A DNA stretch of 46,484 bases from Pseudomonas sp. LS-2 (GTDB taxonomy: Bacteria; Pseudomonadota; Gammaproteobacteria; Pseudomonadales; Pseudomonadaceae): assembly GCF_003605735.1 (NCBI RefSeq), contig NZ_QXTJ01000022.1, positions 3,352 to 49,835 of the forward strand. The letters run 5' to 3'. Within the stretch, counting starts at the first letter, position 1, and each line of letters starts with the position of its first letter. The position numbers and the translations under genes were made by a program. Shown here in pieces: positions 16,855 through 26,466 of this stretch. Under the pieces are notes generated by a model, which was not told the origin of the DNA, did no database searches, and saw only the letters and a program-made list of their open reading frames with translations.

Positions 16855-17812
16855 TATCGATATCCTTTCGTTCGGCGAAACCATGACCATGCTGGTCGCC
16901 GAACAGACCGGCGATCTGGCCCAGGTGCGTCATTTCGAAAAACGCATCGCTGGCGCCGACAGCAACGTCGCCATCGGCCTGTCCCGTCTGGGGTTCAAGG
17001 TCGCGTGGCTGAGCCGGGTCGGCAACGATTCCATGGGCCGCTTCGTGACCGACAGCCTGCAACAGGAAGGTGTCGATTGCCGCCATGTCGCCGTCGACTC
17101 CGCTCATCCCACTGGCTTTCAGTTCAAGTCACTGGAGCTCGAAGGCGCCGACCCCGTGGTCGAGTATTTCCGTCGCGGGTCGGCGGCCAGCCACCTGTCG
17201 GTCAACGACATCGTGCCCGAACTGCTCAAGGCCCGACACCTGCACGCCACCGGCATTCCTGCTGCACTCTCGGACACCTGCCGCGAGTTGTCTCATGTGC
17301 TGATGACGCAGATGCGCGACGCCGGACGTAGCGTGTCGTTCGACCCGAATCTGCGGCCTTCGCTGTGGTCCAGCCAGACGACGATGATCCGCGAGGTCAA
17401 CCGTCTGGCGAGTCTGGCCCACTGGGTAATGCCCGGCATGGCCGAAGGTGAATTGCTCACCGGCTACGACACCCCGGCCGACATCGCGAAGTTCTACCTG
17501 GACATGGGCGTAGAAGCCGTGGTGATCAAGCTCGGTCCCAAGGGCGCGTATTACCGCACCCAATTGACCGAAGCCTTCGTGCCCGGCGTGCCGGTGGCCA
17601 AGGTCATCGATACCGTGGGCGCGGGCGACGGCTTTGCGGTGGGGGTGATCAGCGCGCTGCTGGACAACCTCGGTTTCGCCCAGGCCACCGCGCGCGGCAA
17701 CTGGGTCGGCAGTCAGGCCGTGCAAAGCCGGGGCGACATGGAAGGTCTGCCCACCCGCGCCGCCTTGCAGGCCGCCGACCTGCACGAATCACCACGACGA
17801 CAGACCGCCTGA
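16847..17812 (+). CDS. kguK: 2-ketogluconate kinase KguK (PfkB family)
   Basis: KguK phosphorylates 2-ketogluconate to 2-keto-6-phosphogluconate with ATP in the cytoplasm. The 321-aa protein has the PfkB N-terminal pattern '[20 protein letters not shown]' (30-49) and the C-terminal signature [12 protein letters not shown] at 255-266, with Asp261 as the expected catalytic base. The start [12 protein letters not shown] overlaps the kguE end by 8 bp, suggesting coupling. Neighbours on both sides are other kgu genes. Confidence 0.94.
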   Translation: MSDIDILSFGETMTMLVAEQTGDLAQVRHFEKRIAGADSNVAIGLSRLGFKVAWLSRVGNDSMGRFVTDSLQQEGVDCRHVAVDSAHPTGFQFKSLELEGADPVVEYFRRGSAASHLSVNDIVPELLKARHLHATGIPAALSDTCRELSHVLMTQMRDAGRSVSFDPNLRPSLWSSQTTMIREVNRLASLAHWVMPGMAEGELLTGYDTPADIAKFYLDMGVEAVVIKLGPKGAYYRTQLTEAFVPGVPVAKVIDTVGAGDGFAVGVISALLDNLGFAQATARGNWVGSQAVQSRGDMEGLPTRAALQAADLHESPRRQTA

Positions 17813-17885
17813 TCACCCGTTATGCGTGCACACCCGTACCCCTTCACCTGCTGCGACAAAAACAACATGCTCAGGGAGCCCTGAT

Positions 17886-19202
17886 ATGGAAAAGCTACTC
17901 GAAACCGTCAAGCACGCCGGCCTCAAACGCCGCTGGCTGCTGATCATGCCGATCGTCTTCATTACCTACAGCCTGGCTTATCTGGACCGTGCCAACTACG
18001 GCTTCGCTGCCGCTTCGGGCATGGCCGAAGACCTGCATATCACCCCCGGCATGTCGTCGTTGCTGGGGGCGTTGTTCTTCCTTGGCTACTTCTTCTTTCA
18101 AGTGCCTGGCGCGATCTACGCACAGAAGAAGAGCGTCAAGAAGCTGATCTTCGTCAGCCTGATTCTGTGGGGCGGCCTTGCGACTCTGACCGGGATCGTG
18201 TCCAACGCCTACATGCTGATCGGCATCCGCTTCATGCTTGGCGTGGTCGAAGCGGCGGTGATGCCAGCGATGCTGGTGTACCTGTGCTACTGGTTCACCA
18301 AGGCCGAACGGTCGCGAGCCAACACCGTGCTGATCCTCGGCAATCCGGTGACGATGCTCTGGATGTCGGTGGTGTCGGGCTATCTGGTGGCGCATTTCAG
18401 CTGGCGCTGGATGTTCATCGTCGAAGGGCTGCCCGCGGTGATCTGGGCCTTTATCTGGTGGCGTCTGGTGGATGAGCGTCCGGCTCAGGCCAAATGGCTG
18501 ACTGCTGAAGAGAAGACCGAGCTGCAAAAACGTCTGGACGCTGAACAGGTCGGCATCAAACCGGTGAAGAACTACGCCGAAGCCTTCCGTTCGCCAAAAG
18601 TCCTGCTGCTCGCCGCGCAGTATTTCTGCTGGAGCATCGGCGTCTATGGCTTCGTGCTGTGGCTGCCGACCATTATCAAGAAAGGCATGCAGATGGACAT
18701 GGTCGAGGCCGGCTGGCTCTCGGCGCTGCCTTATCTGGCGGCCGTGATCGGGATGGTCGTGGTGTCCTGGGCCTCGGACAAACTGCAGAAACGCAAACTG
18801 TTCGTCTGGCCGCCCCTGCTGCTGGCCGCGATCGCGTTCTACGGTTCCTACGCGCTGGGCACCGAGCATTTCTGGTGGTCCTACACGCTGCTGGTGATCG
18901 CCGGCGCCTGCATGTATGCGCCGTACGGTCCGTTCTTCGCCATCGTTCCGGAAATCCTGCCGTCCAACGTCGCTGGCGGTGCCATGGCACTGATCAACAG
19001 CCTCGGTGCTTTGGGCTCGTTTGCCGGTTCCTATCTGGTGGGCTACCTCAACGGCGTCACCGGCACCTTGAGCGCGTCTTACCTGTTCATGAGCGGCGCG
19101 CTGCTGGTTTCGGTGGTGCTGACGCTGCTGCTCAAGCCGGACAACTCCGCAAAGCCGGTGCGCGATGAGACGAATGTTCGTCGCACGCCTGCGCATCCCT
19201 GA
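17886..19202 (+). CDS. kguT: 2-ketogluconate transporter KguT (MFS, anion:cation symporter type)
   Basis: The 438-aa inner-membrane permease has about twelve helices. It shows the anion:cation symporter signature 'SLAYLDRANYGFAAASGMAEDLHI' in helix 1 and 'GAIYAQKKSVKKLIFVSLILWG' after helix 2. MEKLLETVKHAGLKRRW is the start, preceded by GGGAG; a 20-codon longer frame is unsupported. It lies 73 bp after kguK and 15 bp before kguD. Operon position identifies the substrate as 2-ketogluconate. Confidence 0.93.
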   Translation: MEKLLETVKHAGLKRRWLLIMPIVFITYSLAYLDRANYGFAAASGMAEDLHITPGMSSLLGALFFLGYFFFQVPGAIYAQKKSVKKLIFVSLILWGGLATLTGIVSNAYMLIGIRFMLGVVEAAVMPAMLVYLCYWFTKAERSRANTVLILGNPVTMLWMSVVSGYLVAHFSWRWMFIVEGLPAVIWAFIWWRLVDERPAQAKWLTAEEKTELQKRLDAEQVGIKPVKNYAEAFRSPKVLLLAAQYFCWSIGVYGFVLWLPTIIKKGMQMDMVEAGWLSALPYLAAVIGMVVVSWASDKLQKRKLFVWPPLLLAAIAFYGSYALGTEHFWWSYTLLVIAGACMYAPYGPFFAIVPEILPSNVAGGAMALINSLGALGSFAGSYLVGYLNGVTGTLSASYLFMSGALLVSVVLTLLLKPDNSAKPVRDETNVRRTPAHP

Positions 19203-19217
19203 TCTGGAAATCATTCG

Positions 19218-20207
19218 ATGAACAAGCACGTCATTCTGTACAAGAAACTCTCGGCACCCCTGATGGAGCGCTTACAGGCGCAGGCCGAGGTCACGCTGAT
19301 CGAAGACCCGAAGACACCTGACGGCCTGGCCCGTCTGCGTGATGCGCTGCCGCACGCCGACGGTTTGCTCGGCGCCAGCCTCAAGCTCGACGCACAACTG
19401 CTGGATCTGGCGCCGAGGCTCAAGGTGGTTTCCAGCGTGTCGGTCGGTGTCGACAACTACGACATCGACTACCTCACCGGTCGCGGCATCCTGCTGAGCA
19501 ACACCCCGGACGTCTTGACCGAAACCACCGCCGACACCGGGTTCGCGCTGATCATGGCCACCGCCAGGCGGGTAGTGGAACTGGCGAGCATGGTGCGTGA
19601 CGGCCAGTGGACGCAGAACATCGGGCCTGCGCACTTCGGCACTGACGTGCATGGCAAGAAGCTCGGCATCATCGGCATGGGGCGGATTGGCGAGGCCGTC
19701 GCGCAGCGGGGCCATTTCGGCTTTGGCATGCCGGTCCTTTACCACAGCCATTCGCGCAAGCCGGCAGTGGAAGCCCGGTTCGACGCGCAATACCGAAGCC
19801 TTGACGCGCTGCTCCAGGAAGCCGACTTCGTCTGCCTGACCCTGCCGCTGACCGCAGAAACCGAAGGCCTGATCGGCGCCGAACAATTTGCATTGATGCG
19901 CCCGGAGACGATCTTCATCAACATCGCGCGCGGCAAAGTGGTGGACGAACAGGCCATGATCGAGGCACTGAAGAACCGGCAGATCCGTGCGGCCGGGCTC
20001 GATGTGTTCGAGCGTGAGCCCTTGCCTGCGGACTCTGCGTTGTTGCAACTGGATAACGTGGTGGCAACGCCGCACATGGGCTCGGCCACTCACGAGACGC
20101 GGGAAGCGATGGCGCGGTGTGCCGTCGACAACCTGCTCAGTGCGCTGGCCGGGGAACGGCCGAAGGACTTGGTGAATGAAAAGGCCTGGTCTTCCCGTCA
20201 GGCTTGA
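19218..20207 (+). CDS. kguD: 2-keto-6-phosphogluconate reductase KguD (D-2-hydroxyacid dehydrogenase family)
   Basis: KguD reduces 2-keto-6-phosphogluconate to 6-phosphogluconate, feeding the Entner-Doudoroff pathway. The 329-aa protein has the nucleotide fold GMGRIG at 153-158 and the catalytic triad Arg238 (NIARGK), Glu267 (FEREP) and His286 (TPHMGSAT). Length and motifs fit the glyoxylate/hydroxypyruvate/2-ketogluconate reductase group. It is the last gene of the operon and is followed by about 800 bp of palindromic repeats without a gene. Confidence 0.93.
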   Translation: MNKHVILYKKLSAPLMERLQAQAEVTLIEDPKTPDGLARLRDALPHADGLLGASLKLDAQLLDLAPRLKVVSSVSVGVDNYDIDYLTGRGILLSNTPDVLTETTADTGFALIMATARRVVELASMVRDGQWTQNIGPAHFGTDVHGKKLGIIGMGRIGEAVAQRGHFGFGMPVLYHSHSRKPAVEARFDAQYRSLDALLQEADFVCLTLPLTAETEGLIGAEQFALMRPETIFINIARGKVVDEQAMIEALKNRQIRAAGLDVFEREPLPADSALLQLDNVVATPHMGSATHETREAMARCAVDNLLSALAGERPKDLVNEKAWSSRQA

Positions 20208-20313
20208 AAGATGTGCGGAACTGTGAGAGCTGGCTGGCGAATGCGGTGCATCATTACAACATGGGTGACTGGCCCACCGCCTTCGCCAGCAAGCTGGCTC
20301 CCACAGCCTTCGC

Positions 20314-20597
20314 CCAGAATCAAATGCTCAAACCACACCGCTATCTCGCTTCTGCCCGGAGGGCGTGGGAGCCAGACTTGTCGGCGATCTGCCGGGTACC
20401 GGCAGTAAGATCATCCACCTCGGTGCATCAGGCACACCGCATGCGCAGGTTTTGCTGCCGTTGCGCGCCAGATCGCCGAAAAGGTGGAGCGCCACCCCGG
20501 TGGCTCCCACGCCCTTCGGGCAGAAGCCGTTCGGTGTGTCTGCCTGCATCACTGCAGCGTGTGGCCTACCGGGCTTCTGTGCTGAGCCCCAAACATC
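20314..20597. repeat. Palindromic repeat, copy A, downstream of kguD
   Basis: This is the first of two direct copies. It contains a left arm (about 20353-20391) and an inverted right arm (about 20469-20522) that can pair over much of their length around a roughly 75-base loop. It begins CCAGAATCAAATGCTC and ends CCCCAAACATC. Relative to copy B it lacks about 16 bases in the left arm. Flanking 20208-20313 contains no gene. Confidence 0.85.
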
Positions 20598-20638
20598 TTA
20601 AGAGCGCGCTCGCCCGCGCCGGCCCCCACGGCTTTCGG

Positions 20639-20938
20639 CCAGAATCAAAAGCTCAAACCACACCGTAATCCTGCTTCTGCCCGGAGGGCGTGGGAGCCAC
20701 CGGGGTGGCGCTCCACCTTGTCGGCGATCTGCCGGGTACCGGCAGTAAGATCAGCCAGCTCGGTGCATCAGGCACACCGCACACGCAGGTTTTGCTGCCG
20801 CTGCGCGCCAGATCGCCGACAAGGTGGAGCGCCAACCCGGCGACTTCCCACGCCCTCCGGGCAGAAGCCGTTCGGTGCGTCTGCCTGCATCATTGCAGCG
20901 TGTGGCCTACCGGGATTCTGTGCTGAGCCCCAAACATC
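20639..20938. repeat. Palindromic repeat, copy B, downstream of kguD
   Basis: This is the second direct copy, with the same order of blocks and a more complete palindrome: the left arm (20678-20731) pairs with the right arm (20809-20863) over about 50 bases with few mismatches. It looks like a mobile non-autonomous intergenic element of the REP/REPIN kind. Frames across it are by-products of the repeat. The remaining 20939-21009 holds nothing recognisable. Confidence 0.85.
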
Positions 20939-21009
20939 GTGACGACCTTACGCATTCGCCAGCAAGCCAGCTCCCACAATTTCAATCCGTGCACAGCCGG
21001 ATCTCCTCG

Positions 21010-22635
21010 TCAAATCACAAACCGCGTGACCATCGCCTTCAGGTCCACCGCCAGACGCGACAGTTCGTGACTGGCGGCGCTGGTCTGGTTGGCACCTGCC
21101 GCCGTCTGCGCCGCCAGATCGCGGATGTTCACCAGATTGCGATCCACTTCCCGCGAGACCTGCGCCTGCTCCTCCGAGGCGCTGGCGATCACCAGATTGC
21201 GTTCGTTGATCTGCGAGATGGCTTCGGTAATGAGCTCCAGCGCATCCCCGGCCGAACTGGCCAGGCTCAAGGTGCTGCGGGTGCTGTCGGTGTTGCGTGA
21301 CATCGACTGAACGGCATCGCCGGTGCGTGTCTGGATCCCGGCCACCATCTGCTCGATTTCCGTAGTCGACTGCGCCGTGCGATGCGCCAGTGCGCGGACC
21401 TCGTCAGCCACCACCGCGAAACCACGCCCGGCCTCCCCGGCCCGCGCCGCCTCGATGGCCGCGTTCAGCGCCAGCAGATTGGTCTGTTCGGCGATGGAAC
21501 GGATCACGTCCAGCACCTTGCCGATGTCTCGGCCCTGTTCCGCCAGCCCCTCCACCAAGCCGGTGGCCGCTTGAATCTGCTGGGTCATGTCCTGAATCGA
21601 CTTGAACGTCTCGATCACCCGATCACGACCGTGACGCGCGGTCTGATTGGACTGCTGCGACGCTTCGGAGGTCGACACCGCGTTGCGTGCCACTTCCTCG
21701 ACCGCGGCGGTCATCTCGTTGACGGCAGTTGCGGCCTGTTCGATTTCATTGTTCTGCTGTTGCAGCCCGCGAGACGATTCTTCAGTAACCGCACTGAGTT
21801 CTTCTGCGGCAGAGGCCAGTTGCGTGGCCGAACCGGAGATCAACTCGATGGTCTTGCGCAAGTTCTGCTGCATGGTTGCCAACGACTTCAACAATTGCGT
21901 GGCTTCGTCCTTGCCATCCACTTCTATGGGGCGGGTCAGATCGCCAGCGGCAATTTCCTCGGCGACACGCACCGCTCTAGATAGCGGGTTCACGATACTT
22001 TTAGTCAACAGCCACGCCAGTAAGATAGTCATTAAAGCGGCAATGACCGAGACCGATATAACCCCCACGTTCGCGCCGTCGTATTGCTGTTTCGACACCA
22101 GGGTCGCGTCAGCCGCGTTGTCCTTGTTAATGGTGATGAGTTGGTTGATCTGGACACCCATGAGGTCGGTGGCGTCCTTCATTCGGGTATTGATCAGGTT
22201 GCGCATGTCTTCGGTCTTTTCCTGACGGGACAAGTCCAGCACTTGCGCCTGTACGTCGAGAAAGGTCGCCAGCGTGGCTTCGAACTGACGAAACACCGCC
22301 AACTCTTCGCCCTCGGCCGGCAAGGCCGCGTAACGCTTCGTGGCGTCCTGCAATTTGCCGATCAGCTCGGCGATACGGCTTTCCGTTTCCCGCAGCGCCG
22401 CAGGCTCACGATTGACCAGCGTGCGGAACGAGGTGATGCGCAGACGCAGGGTGTTCTCCAGCATGTTGCCCAGGAAACCGACGCTGGGGAGCTGGTTGGT
22501 TTCCATGTCTGTGGTGGCCTGTCGAATCACGGCCATGCGATTGAGCGCGAAAAAGCCCAGTCCGATCACCAGTACGGCGATGAACGCGAACCCCAGGAAT
22601 GCACGCGGTGCGATGTTCATGTTTCTTATCGACAT
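21010..22635 (-). CDS. Methyl-accepting chemotaxis protein
   Basis: The 541-aa chemoreceptor has a first membrane helix at about 12-32, a periplasmic four-helix-bundle-type sensor of about 155 residues, a second membrane helix at about 189-210, a HAMP domain, and a long cytoplasmic coiled coil. The conserved tip '[19 protein letters not shown]' is intact. No CheR-binding pentapeptide is present; the protein ends '[10 protein letters not shown]'. [10 protein letters not shown] is the start; an upstream extension has no homology. Ligand unknown; the sensor is of the 4HB class. It is isolated from other chemotaxis genes. Confidence 0.95.
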   Translation of the reverse strand: MSIRNMNIAPRAFLGFAFIAVLVIGLGFFALNRMAVIRQATTDMETNQLPSVGFLGNMLENTLRLRITSFRTLVNREPAALRETESRIAELIGKLQDATKRYAALPAEGEELAVFRQFEATLATFLDVQAQVLDLSRQEKTEDMRNLINTRMKDATDLMGVQINQLITINKDNAADATLVSKQQYDGANVGVISVSVIAALMTILLAWLLTKSIVNPLSRAVRVAEEIAAGDLTRPIEVDGKDEATQLLKSLATMQQNLRKTIELISGSATQLASAAEELSAVTEESSRGLQQQNNEIEQAATAVNEMTAAVEEVARNAVSTSEASQQSNQTARHGRDRVIETFKSIQDMTQQIQAATGLVEGLAEQGRDIGKVLDVIRSIAEQTNLLALNAAIEAARAGEAGRGFAVVADEVRALAHRTAQSTTEIEQMVAGIQTRTGDAVQSMSRNTDSTRSTLSLASSAGDALELITEAISQINERNLVIASASEEQAQVSREVDRNLVNIRDLAAQTAAGANQTSAASHELSRLAVDLKAMVTRFVI

Positions 22636-23279
22636 GGAATGTCTCTCTTCAAAGATCCGGCTGAGTGCATCCGTGCGTCGATCAAACACCAGAAACTTCT
22701 TTTCGTCTCTTTGGTAAATGATGGCCACAATCTGAACTGCCGTTTGAGGCAATTACGTTGCGCCTTCCGTGCTATCGGCAATGACCCGCTATTTATTCAG
22801 TGGGCTTTAGTGTTTTTTTTAAACAGCTGTTTTGCGGGATCCAATACTGCAAAAGAAAACGTTTGCGCAGTTTCGCCAAGACGTTAGTTCCACTTAGTGC
22901 CCTTTCATGTGTTTTTCACATCGGATCGTTATGATTGGCAGCGGCCAAAAAGCAGCATTAGATGATGGCTCTATGCCTTATTTGGAAATAACGATTCAGC
23001 AGCAGTTGAAAGCCATCTGTCGCTATAAAGGAATATGACCGCGCGCAAGGAAGTGTAAATTTTTTCTTTCTGTAGGATTTTTTTCCTGTTGATGTCAGTA
23101 GTCGGTGCTACCTTTACCTGACTCAACAACCCTGGATCCACGCTTCGATAAACGTCAGACCAGAAAAATGCAACGCGGCGCTCTGGCTCACGTGTTGACC
23201 GTTACCGAAGCGAGCGTAAAGAAACCGTTTCCTGCCCTGCGGAGCTTTTAGAATTGCCCGATTGAACGAGGTGGGCCCC
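22636..23279. other. AT-richer intergenic region without a recognised gene
   Basis: These 644 bp are clearly richer in A+T than their surroundings. They contain several T-runs, a perfect 12-bp palindrome AAACAGCTGTTT (22821-22832), a small hairpin ATGTG/CACAT (22907-22921), and the candidate promoter of the chemoreceptor. No frame here looks like a protein. An unrecognised small RNA or regulatory site is possible but not shown. Confidence 0.4.
22772..22798 (-). promoter_or_regulatory. Candidate FliA (sigma-28) promoter of the chemoreceptor gene
   Basis: On the minus strand GCCGATAG matches the sigma-28 -10 box (GCCGATAA) at 7 of 8 positions. An A/T-rich GAATAAAT lies at the right distance, but it is a poor -35 match. 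It is about 135 bp upstream of the start codon. Many Pseudomonas chemoreceptor genes are FliA-dependent, which supports the call. Confidence 0.4.
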
Positions 23280-23543
23280 ATGAACAAAGTCACGTTTCCC
23301 AACGCCTGCCAGCTCATGCGCTGGCATTTTCATCCCGTCGGTTTCGAAGCCAACATGGACGCCCCCAGCAGCATGGTCGCGCGCCTGTTCGATCGCGCCA
23401 GCGGCGAAACGGTGATCGCCATTGCAGGCATTCCCTGTCAGACGGTGATGAACGCGATGGACGTGGAGCGCATCATCGAGGCGATTGAGCTGGAGCTTGA
23501 GACCTTCGTGCCGCATCAGGGGCTTTATCTGAATCGGGCTTGA
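23280..23543 (+). CDS. DUF1652 domain protein
   Basis: The small 87-aa protein begins MNKVTFPNACQLMRWHFHP and continues 'MVARLFDRASGETVIAIAGIPC', the pattern of DUF1652 proteins that are numerous in Pseudomonas. No catalytic or membrane signature is visible. The in-frame ATG six codons earlier is less likely than the one at the conserved start. It stands alone; a REP hairpin follows. Function unknown. Confidence 0.85.
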   Translation: MNKVTFPNACQLMRWHFHPVGFEANMDAPSSMVARLFDRASGETVIAIAGIPCQTVMNAMDVERIIEAIELELETFVPHQGLYLNRA

Positions 23544-23602
23544 GTTCACCAGCCGACGCCTCGTCACCCTCTTCCTCATCACGCCCTTCCTGGAAACGCC
23601 CT

Positions 23603-23670
23603 TGTAGCAGTCCGGCTTGCCGGCGGCGGGTTCCTTGGGCTCGCCACCGGCGGCAAGCCGTGCTGCTACA
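23603..23670. repeat. REP/REPIN-type hairpin
   Basis: The inverted arms start TGTAGCAGTCCGGCTTGCCG and end with its near-complement CGGCAAGCCGTGCTGCTACA, with one mismatch. The element is nearly the same as the one at 29941-30008. It lies just past the stop of the helicase gene and after the DUF1652 gene, where it may end or protect both transcripts. Confidence 0.88.
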
Positions 23671-23673
23671 GAG

Positions 23674-26187
23674 TTATTCTCGCGACGCCTGTGCAACACC
23701 GCGCAAATCCTCGAAGAACGGCTTGTCTGCGGTAATCCGCGCCGAGGCCTTCGCAATCGCGGCGTCATCATTGCCCGCCGCATCGATGAACCAGTAACAG
23801 TGACGCACCGCTCGGGTGATCGCGACATAGGCCAGGCGCAACACCTCATCCTTCTGCGCGTTGTCGAACGCCTCCAGATCACCCTCTTTGCCCAGTTCGG
23901 CCATCTGGTACACCTGATTCTTGTACGGCGATTGCGTCAGGTGCTGACAGTCGCCCAGTAGGAAGACCGCGTCGGCCTGCAATCCCTTGGAACTGTGATA
24001 CGTCAGTTGCTTGAGGCGTCGCTCCCCAGGCGGTAACGCGTAGTCGGCATTGACCATGGCTTGCAGCGATTCCGGCAATTTGCTGCGTTCACTGCCCTTG
24101 CGGTAGAGCAACAGCACCGAATCACCGGCGTTGTAATGCTCGATCAGACTCGCCACCAGGCGATCGTCATCGCGGTCCAGCACCGTCACCGGCAGCAACT
24201 CCTGCACCGGCCCGCTGGCCCTGGCCTTCTTGCCGCTGATGGCCGGGGCGGCACGCACGATGTGCTCGGCGGCGTCGATGATGTGCTGATGACTGCGGAA
24301 GTTGTCGCTGAGCATGACCTTGGTGGTGCCCGGCGACGGAAACTCCTTGGGGAATTCCATGAAGAATTTCGGCGAACTGCCGCGCCAGCCGTAGATCGAC
24401 TGCCAGTCATCCCCCACACACAGCAAAGAAGAACGCTGTGCGCCCCGGCCCACATGCATGGCGGGGCCACGGCTGCGGATTTCCCGGAGGCTGGCACGGA
24501 TCCACGAGACGATCTGCGGCGAGACGTCCTGGAACTCGTCGATCATCAGGTGCGACAGCGGGCGCAGGCCCTCATCGCTGACCAGCTTGAGGTTCTCCGG
24601 CGTGTTTTCGCCGAACAGCGAGAACATGCGGTTGTAAGTCATCACCGGCGGGGTCTGTTCCAGCAGGTGATCCTCGAAGGCCTTCCAGAACAGGCTCAAA
24701 CCCTCGAAGAAAAACCGGTCGGGGTCCTGATCGGAAAAGCTCATCTGCGACACCGCATCGGGAACGTCCAGCCCCAGGTTTTCGATGAACCCGGCAGCCG
24801 CCACGAAGCAATCGAGCAACGGCGCCGCGCTCAGCTCGCCCTTGACCTTGTAATCGAAGCCCGGCCCCGCCACGGCCGCACCGGACAGCGACTGCATCAT
24901 GCCGCGGGACGCTTCGTAGCTCTCCAGCCAGATCACCGGTTTGCGGCAGAACGCCTGGAACAGCGTGCGCTTGATCACCCACTCTGCCCAGACCGGCAGC
25001 TTGGCGTCCGGACGACGCAGCTGTTGGTCCTCGCTTGGATCGAACCCGAGCACGATCCAGGCATCCAGTTCGGCGGCATAGCCGTGAACATGGAAGGTCA
25101 GGCCGCTGACTTCGACGGTCTGGCGCATCGGCTCGACCCCCTGGATCGGCCAGGCGCCGGCGCGAATCCACAGGTCCTCGATCACGTCGCACAACTCTTC
25201 ATCGCGCTTGGAGGACAGGCCCATTACCGTAATGCGCTTCTGCACGTCCGGGTGATCGCGGTCCAGCTCCTTGAGCTGCAACGAATGGCGATACAAAGGC
25301 GCCATGACTTCGCGAAACCGTTGATTGGCCGCGTAGAGATCGCGGTAGCAAAGGTTCATCTGCTGGCGCTGGGCGTCGTTGATCCGCAGATCGAAGGGGT
25401 TGCTGTCTGCCCCGTCGTCCAGCGCCGCGCCAGCGAACAGGTTGCCGCTCTGACTGCTGAGGTTCTCGAACGCCTGCAACTGTTCGAAACCCGGCAAGCT
25501 GCGCACCAGCGGCAGAATCCGCGAATGGAAGGTGCGCACCACATCGCGGGCCTGACGCAACGACAGGTCGTGGCCCCACAGCCCCATGATTTCGATCAGC
25601 TTGTTGATGAAGTCCTTGCGCGACTCGCGGGTGAAGGTCACCACGGTCATCGAATCCAGCTCGAAACCCAGGTAGTGATTGAGCAACAGGACGCGCAACA
25701 CCAGCGAGGTCGACTTGCCCGCGCCGGCGCCAGCGATGACGTAGGTCGAAGGCGTGTCGCTGAAGATCATTTTCCATTGCGCCGTGGTCGGTTGCGCATG
25801 GGCCGGCAGTTTCTCGGCGACGTCGGCCTTGATGCGCTTTTTCAGCTCATTGCCAAGCGGCAGGCGCCAGTCGTCGAACAGATGGTCGTCGACCCGCGGG
25901 CCGCGGTGTTCCTGCGGACGGGTATCGCGAATCACCAGCACCTGCCGGCCTTCTTCGACCCCATCCAGACGCCCTTCGGCGTAGCCTTCGCTCATGCCTT
26001 CGACGTGGCCATTGAGGAAACCGTCGGCATGGCCCTGGGTCCACGACGGCACATGCTGGGCCTGCATCCGTGACAAACCACGGCCGATCATCCGCGCCAG
26101 CAGCCGTTTGAAGAACGGCAGACGCTCGGGTACAGACAAATCGGGGGGCAGCTGGTGAGGTGGCTCGGTGGGAAAATCGTGCGGCAC
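23674..26187 (-). CDS. UvrD/Rep-type superfamily 1 DNA helicase with glycine-repeat N-terminus
   Basis: The 837-aa ATP-dependent 3'-5' helicase shows Walker A AGAGAGKST at 152-160, motif Ia 'TVVTFTRESRKDF', motif II DEFQD at 550-554, motif III GDDWQSIYGWRGS at 592-604, motif V HSSKGL at 731-736 and motif VI YVAITRAVR at 787-795. The layout, with a long insertion before motif II, recalls helicase IV/HelD-like members. The first 130 residues are extra, and include glycine at every fourth position from 52 to 80 (eight in a row), like the GxxxG helices of FliH. No nuclease domain is seen. Single gene; likely role in repair or recombination. Confidence 0.9.
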   Translation of the reverse strand: MPHDFPTEPPHQLPPDLSVPERLPFFKRLLARMIGRGLSRMQAQHVPSWTQGHADGFLNGHVEGMSEGYAEGRLDGVEEGRQVLVIRDTRPQEHRGPRVDDHLFDDWRLPLGNELKKRIKADVAEKLPAHAQPTTAQWKMIFSDTPSTYVIAGAGAGKSTSLVLRVLLLNHYLGFELDSMTVVTFTRESRKDFINKLIEIMGLWGHDLSLRQARDVVRTFHSRILPLVRSLPGFEQLQAFENLSSQSGNLFAGAALDDGADSNPFDLRINDAQRQQMNLCYRDLYAANQRFREVMAPLYRHSLQLKELDRDHPDVQKRITVMGLSSKRDEELCDVIEDLWIRAGAWPIQGVEPMRQTVEVSGLTFHVHGYAAELDAWIVLGFDPSEDQQLRRPDAKLPVWAEWVIKRTLFQAFCRKPVIWLESYEASRGMMQSLSGAAVAGPGFDYKVKGELSAAPLLDCFVAAAGFIENLGLDVPDAVSQMSFSDQDPDRFFFEGLSLFWKAFEDHLLEQTPPVMTYNRMFSLFGENTPENLKLVSDEGLRPLSHLMIDEFQDVSPQIVSWIRASLREIRSRGPAMHVGRGAQRSSLLCVGDDWQSIYGWRGSSPKFFMEFPKEFPSPGTTKVMLSDNFRSHQHIIDAAEHIVRAAPAISGKKARASGPVQELLPVTVLDRDDDRLVASLIEHYNAGDSVLLLYRKGSERSKLPESLQAMVNADYALPPGERRLKQLTYHSSKGLQADAVFLLGDCQHLTQSPYKNQVYQMAELGKEGDLEAFDNAQKDEVLRLAYVAITRAVRHCYWFIDAAGNDDAAIAKASARITADKPFFEDLRGVAQASRE

Positions 26188-26466
26188 GCGGGCTCCGGAT
26201 ATCAGCGTTGAACGAGAAGGCGCCTATGGTCGCCCCATTCGCCCGCAAGCTCCAGCGAAATGCTTTCTGGTCATGGGGTTAGCCGATCAAGTGCAGGCAG
26301 TGCGATAAAAGGTGATGTCCAGATCATATTTATTATTTCGATTGTTATGACGCAATTCTTCCGCTTTTTATCGATAAATAATTGATAGATGATTGCTCCA
26401 TCGACTGAAGAGTCATCACCAGCGGCGCTGCTGCCTAGGCCGGCCCTGCTAATGGAGGAACTGATC

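Noticed and set aside
20204..21300. Several short frames in the palindromic repeats after kguD
   Set aside because: The same peptide pieces recur in both repeat copies and on both strands, as expected of a non-coding repeat.
22880..23110. Possible Rsm-type small RNA because of several GGA triplets
   Set aside because: No upstream GacA-type palindrome and no regular GGA-in-loop pattern were found.
24061..26073. 670-codon plus-strand frame opposite the helicase gene
   Set aside because: It is rich in Arg, His and Gln with no domain; the opposite strand carries all SF1 helicase motifs.
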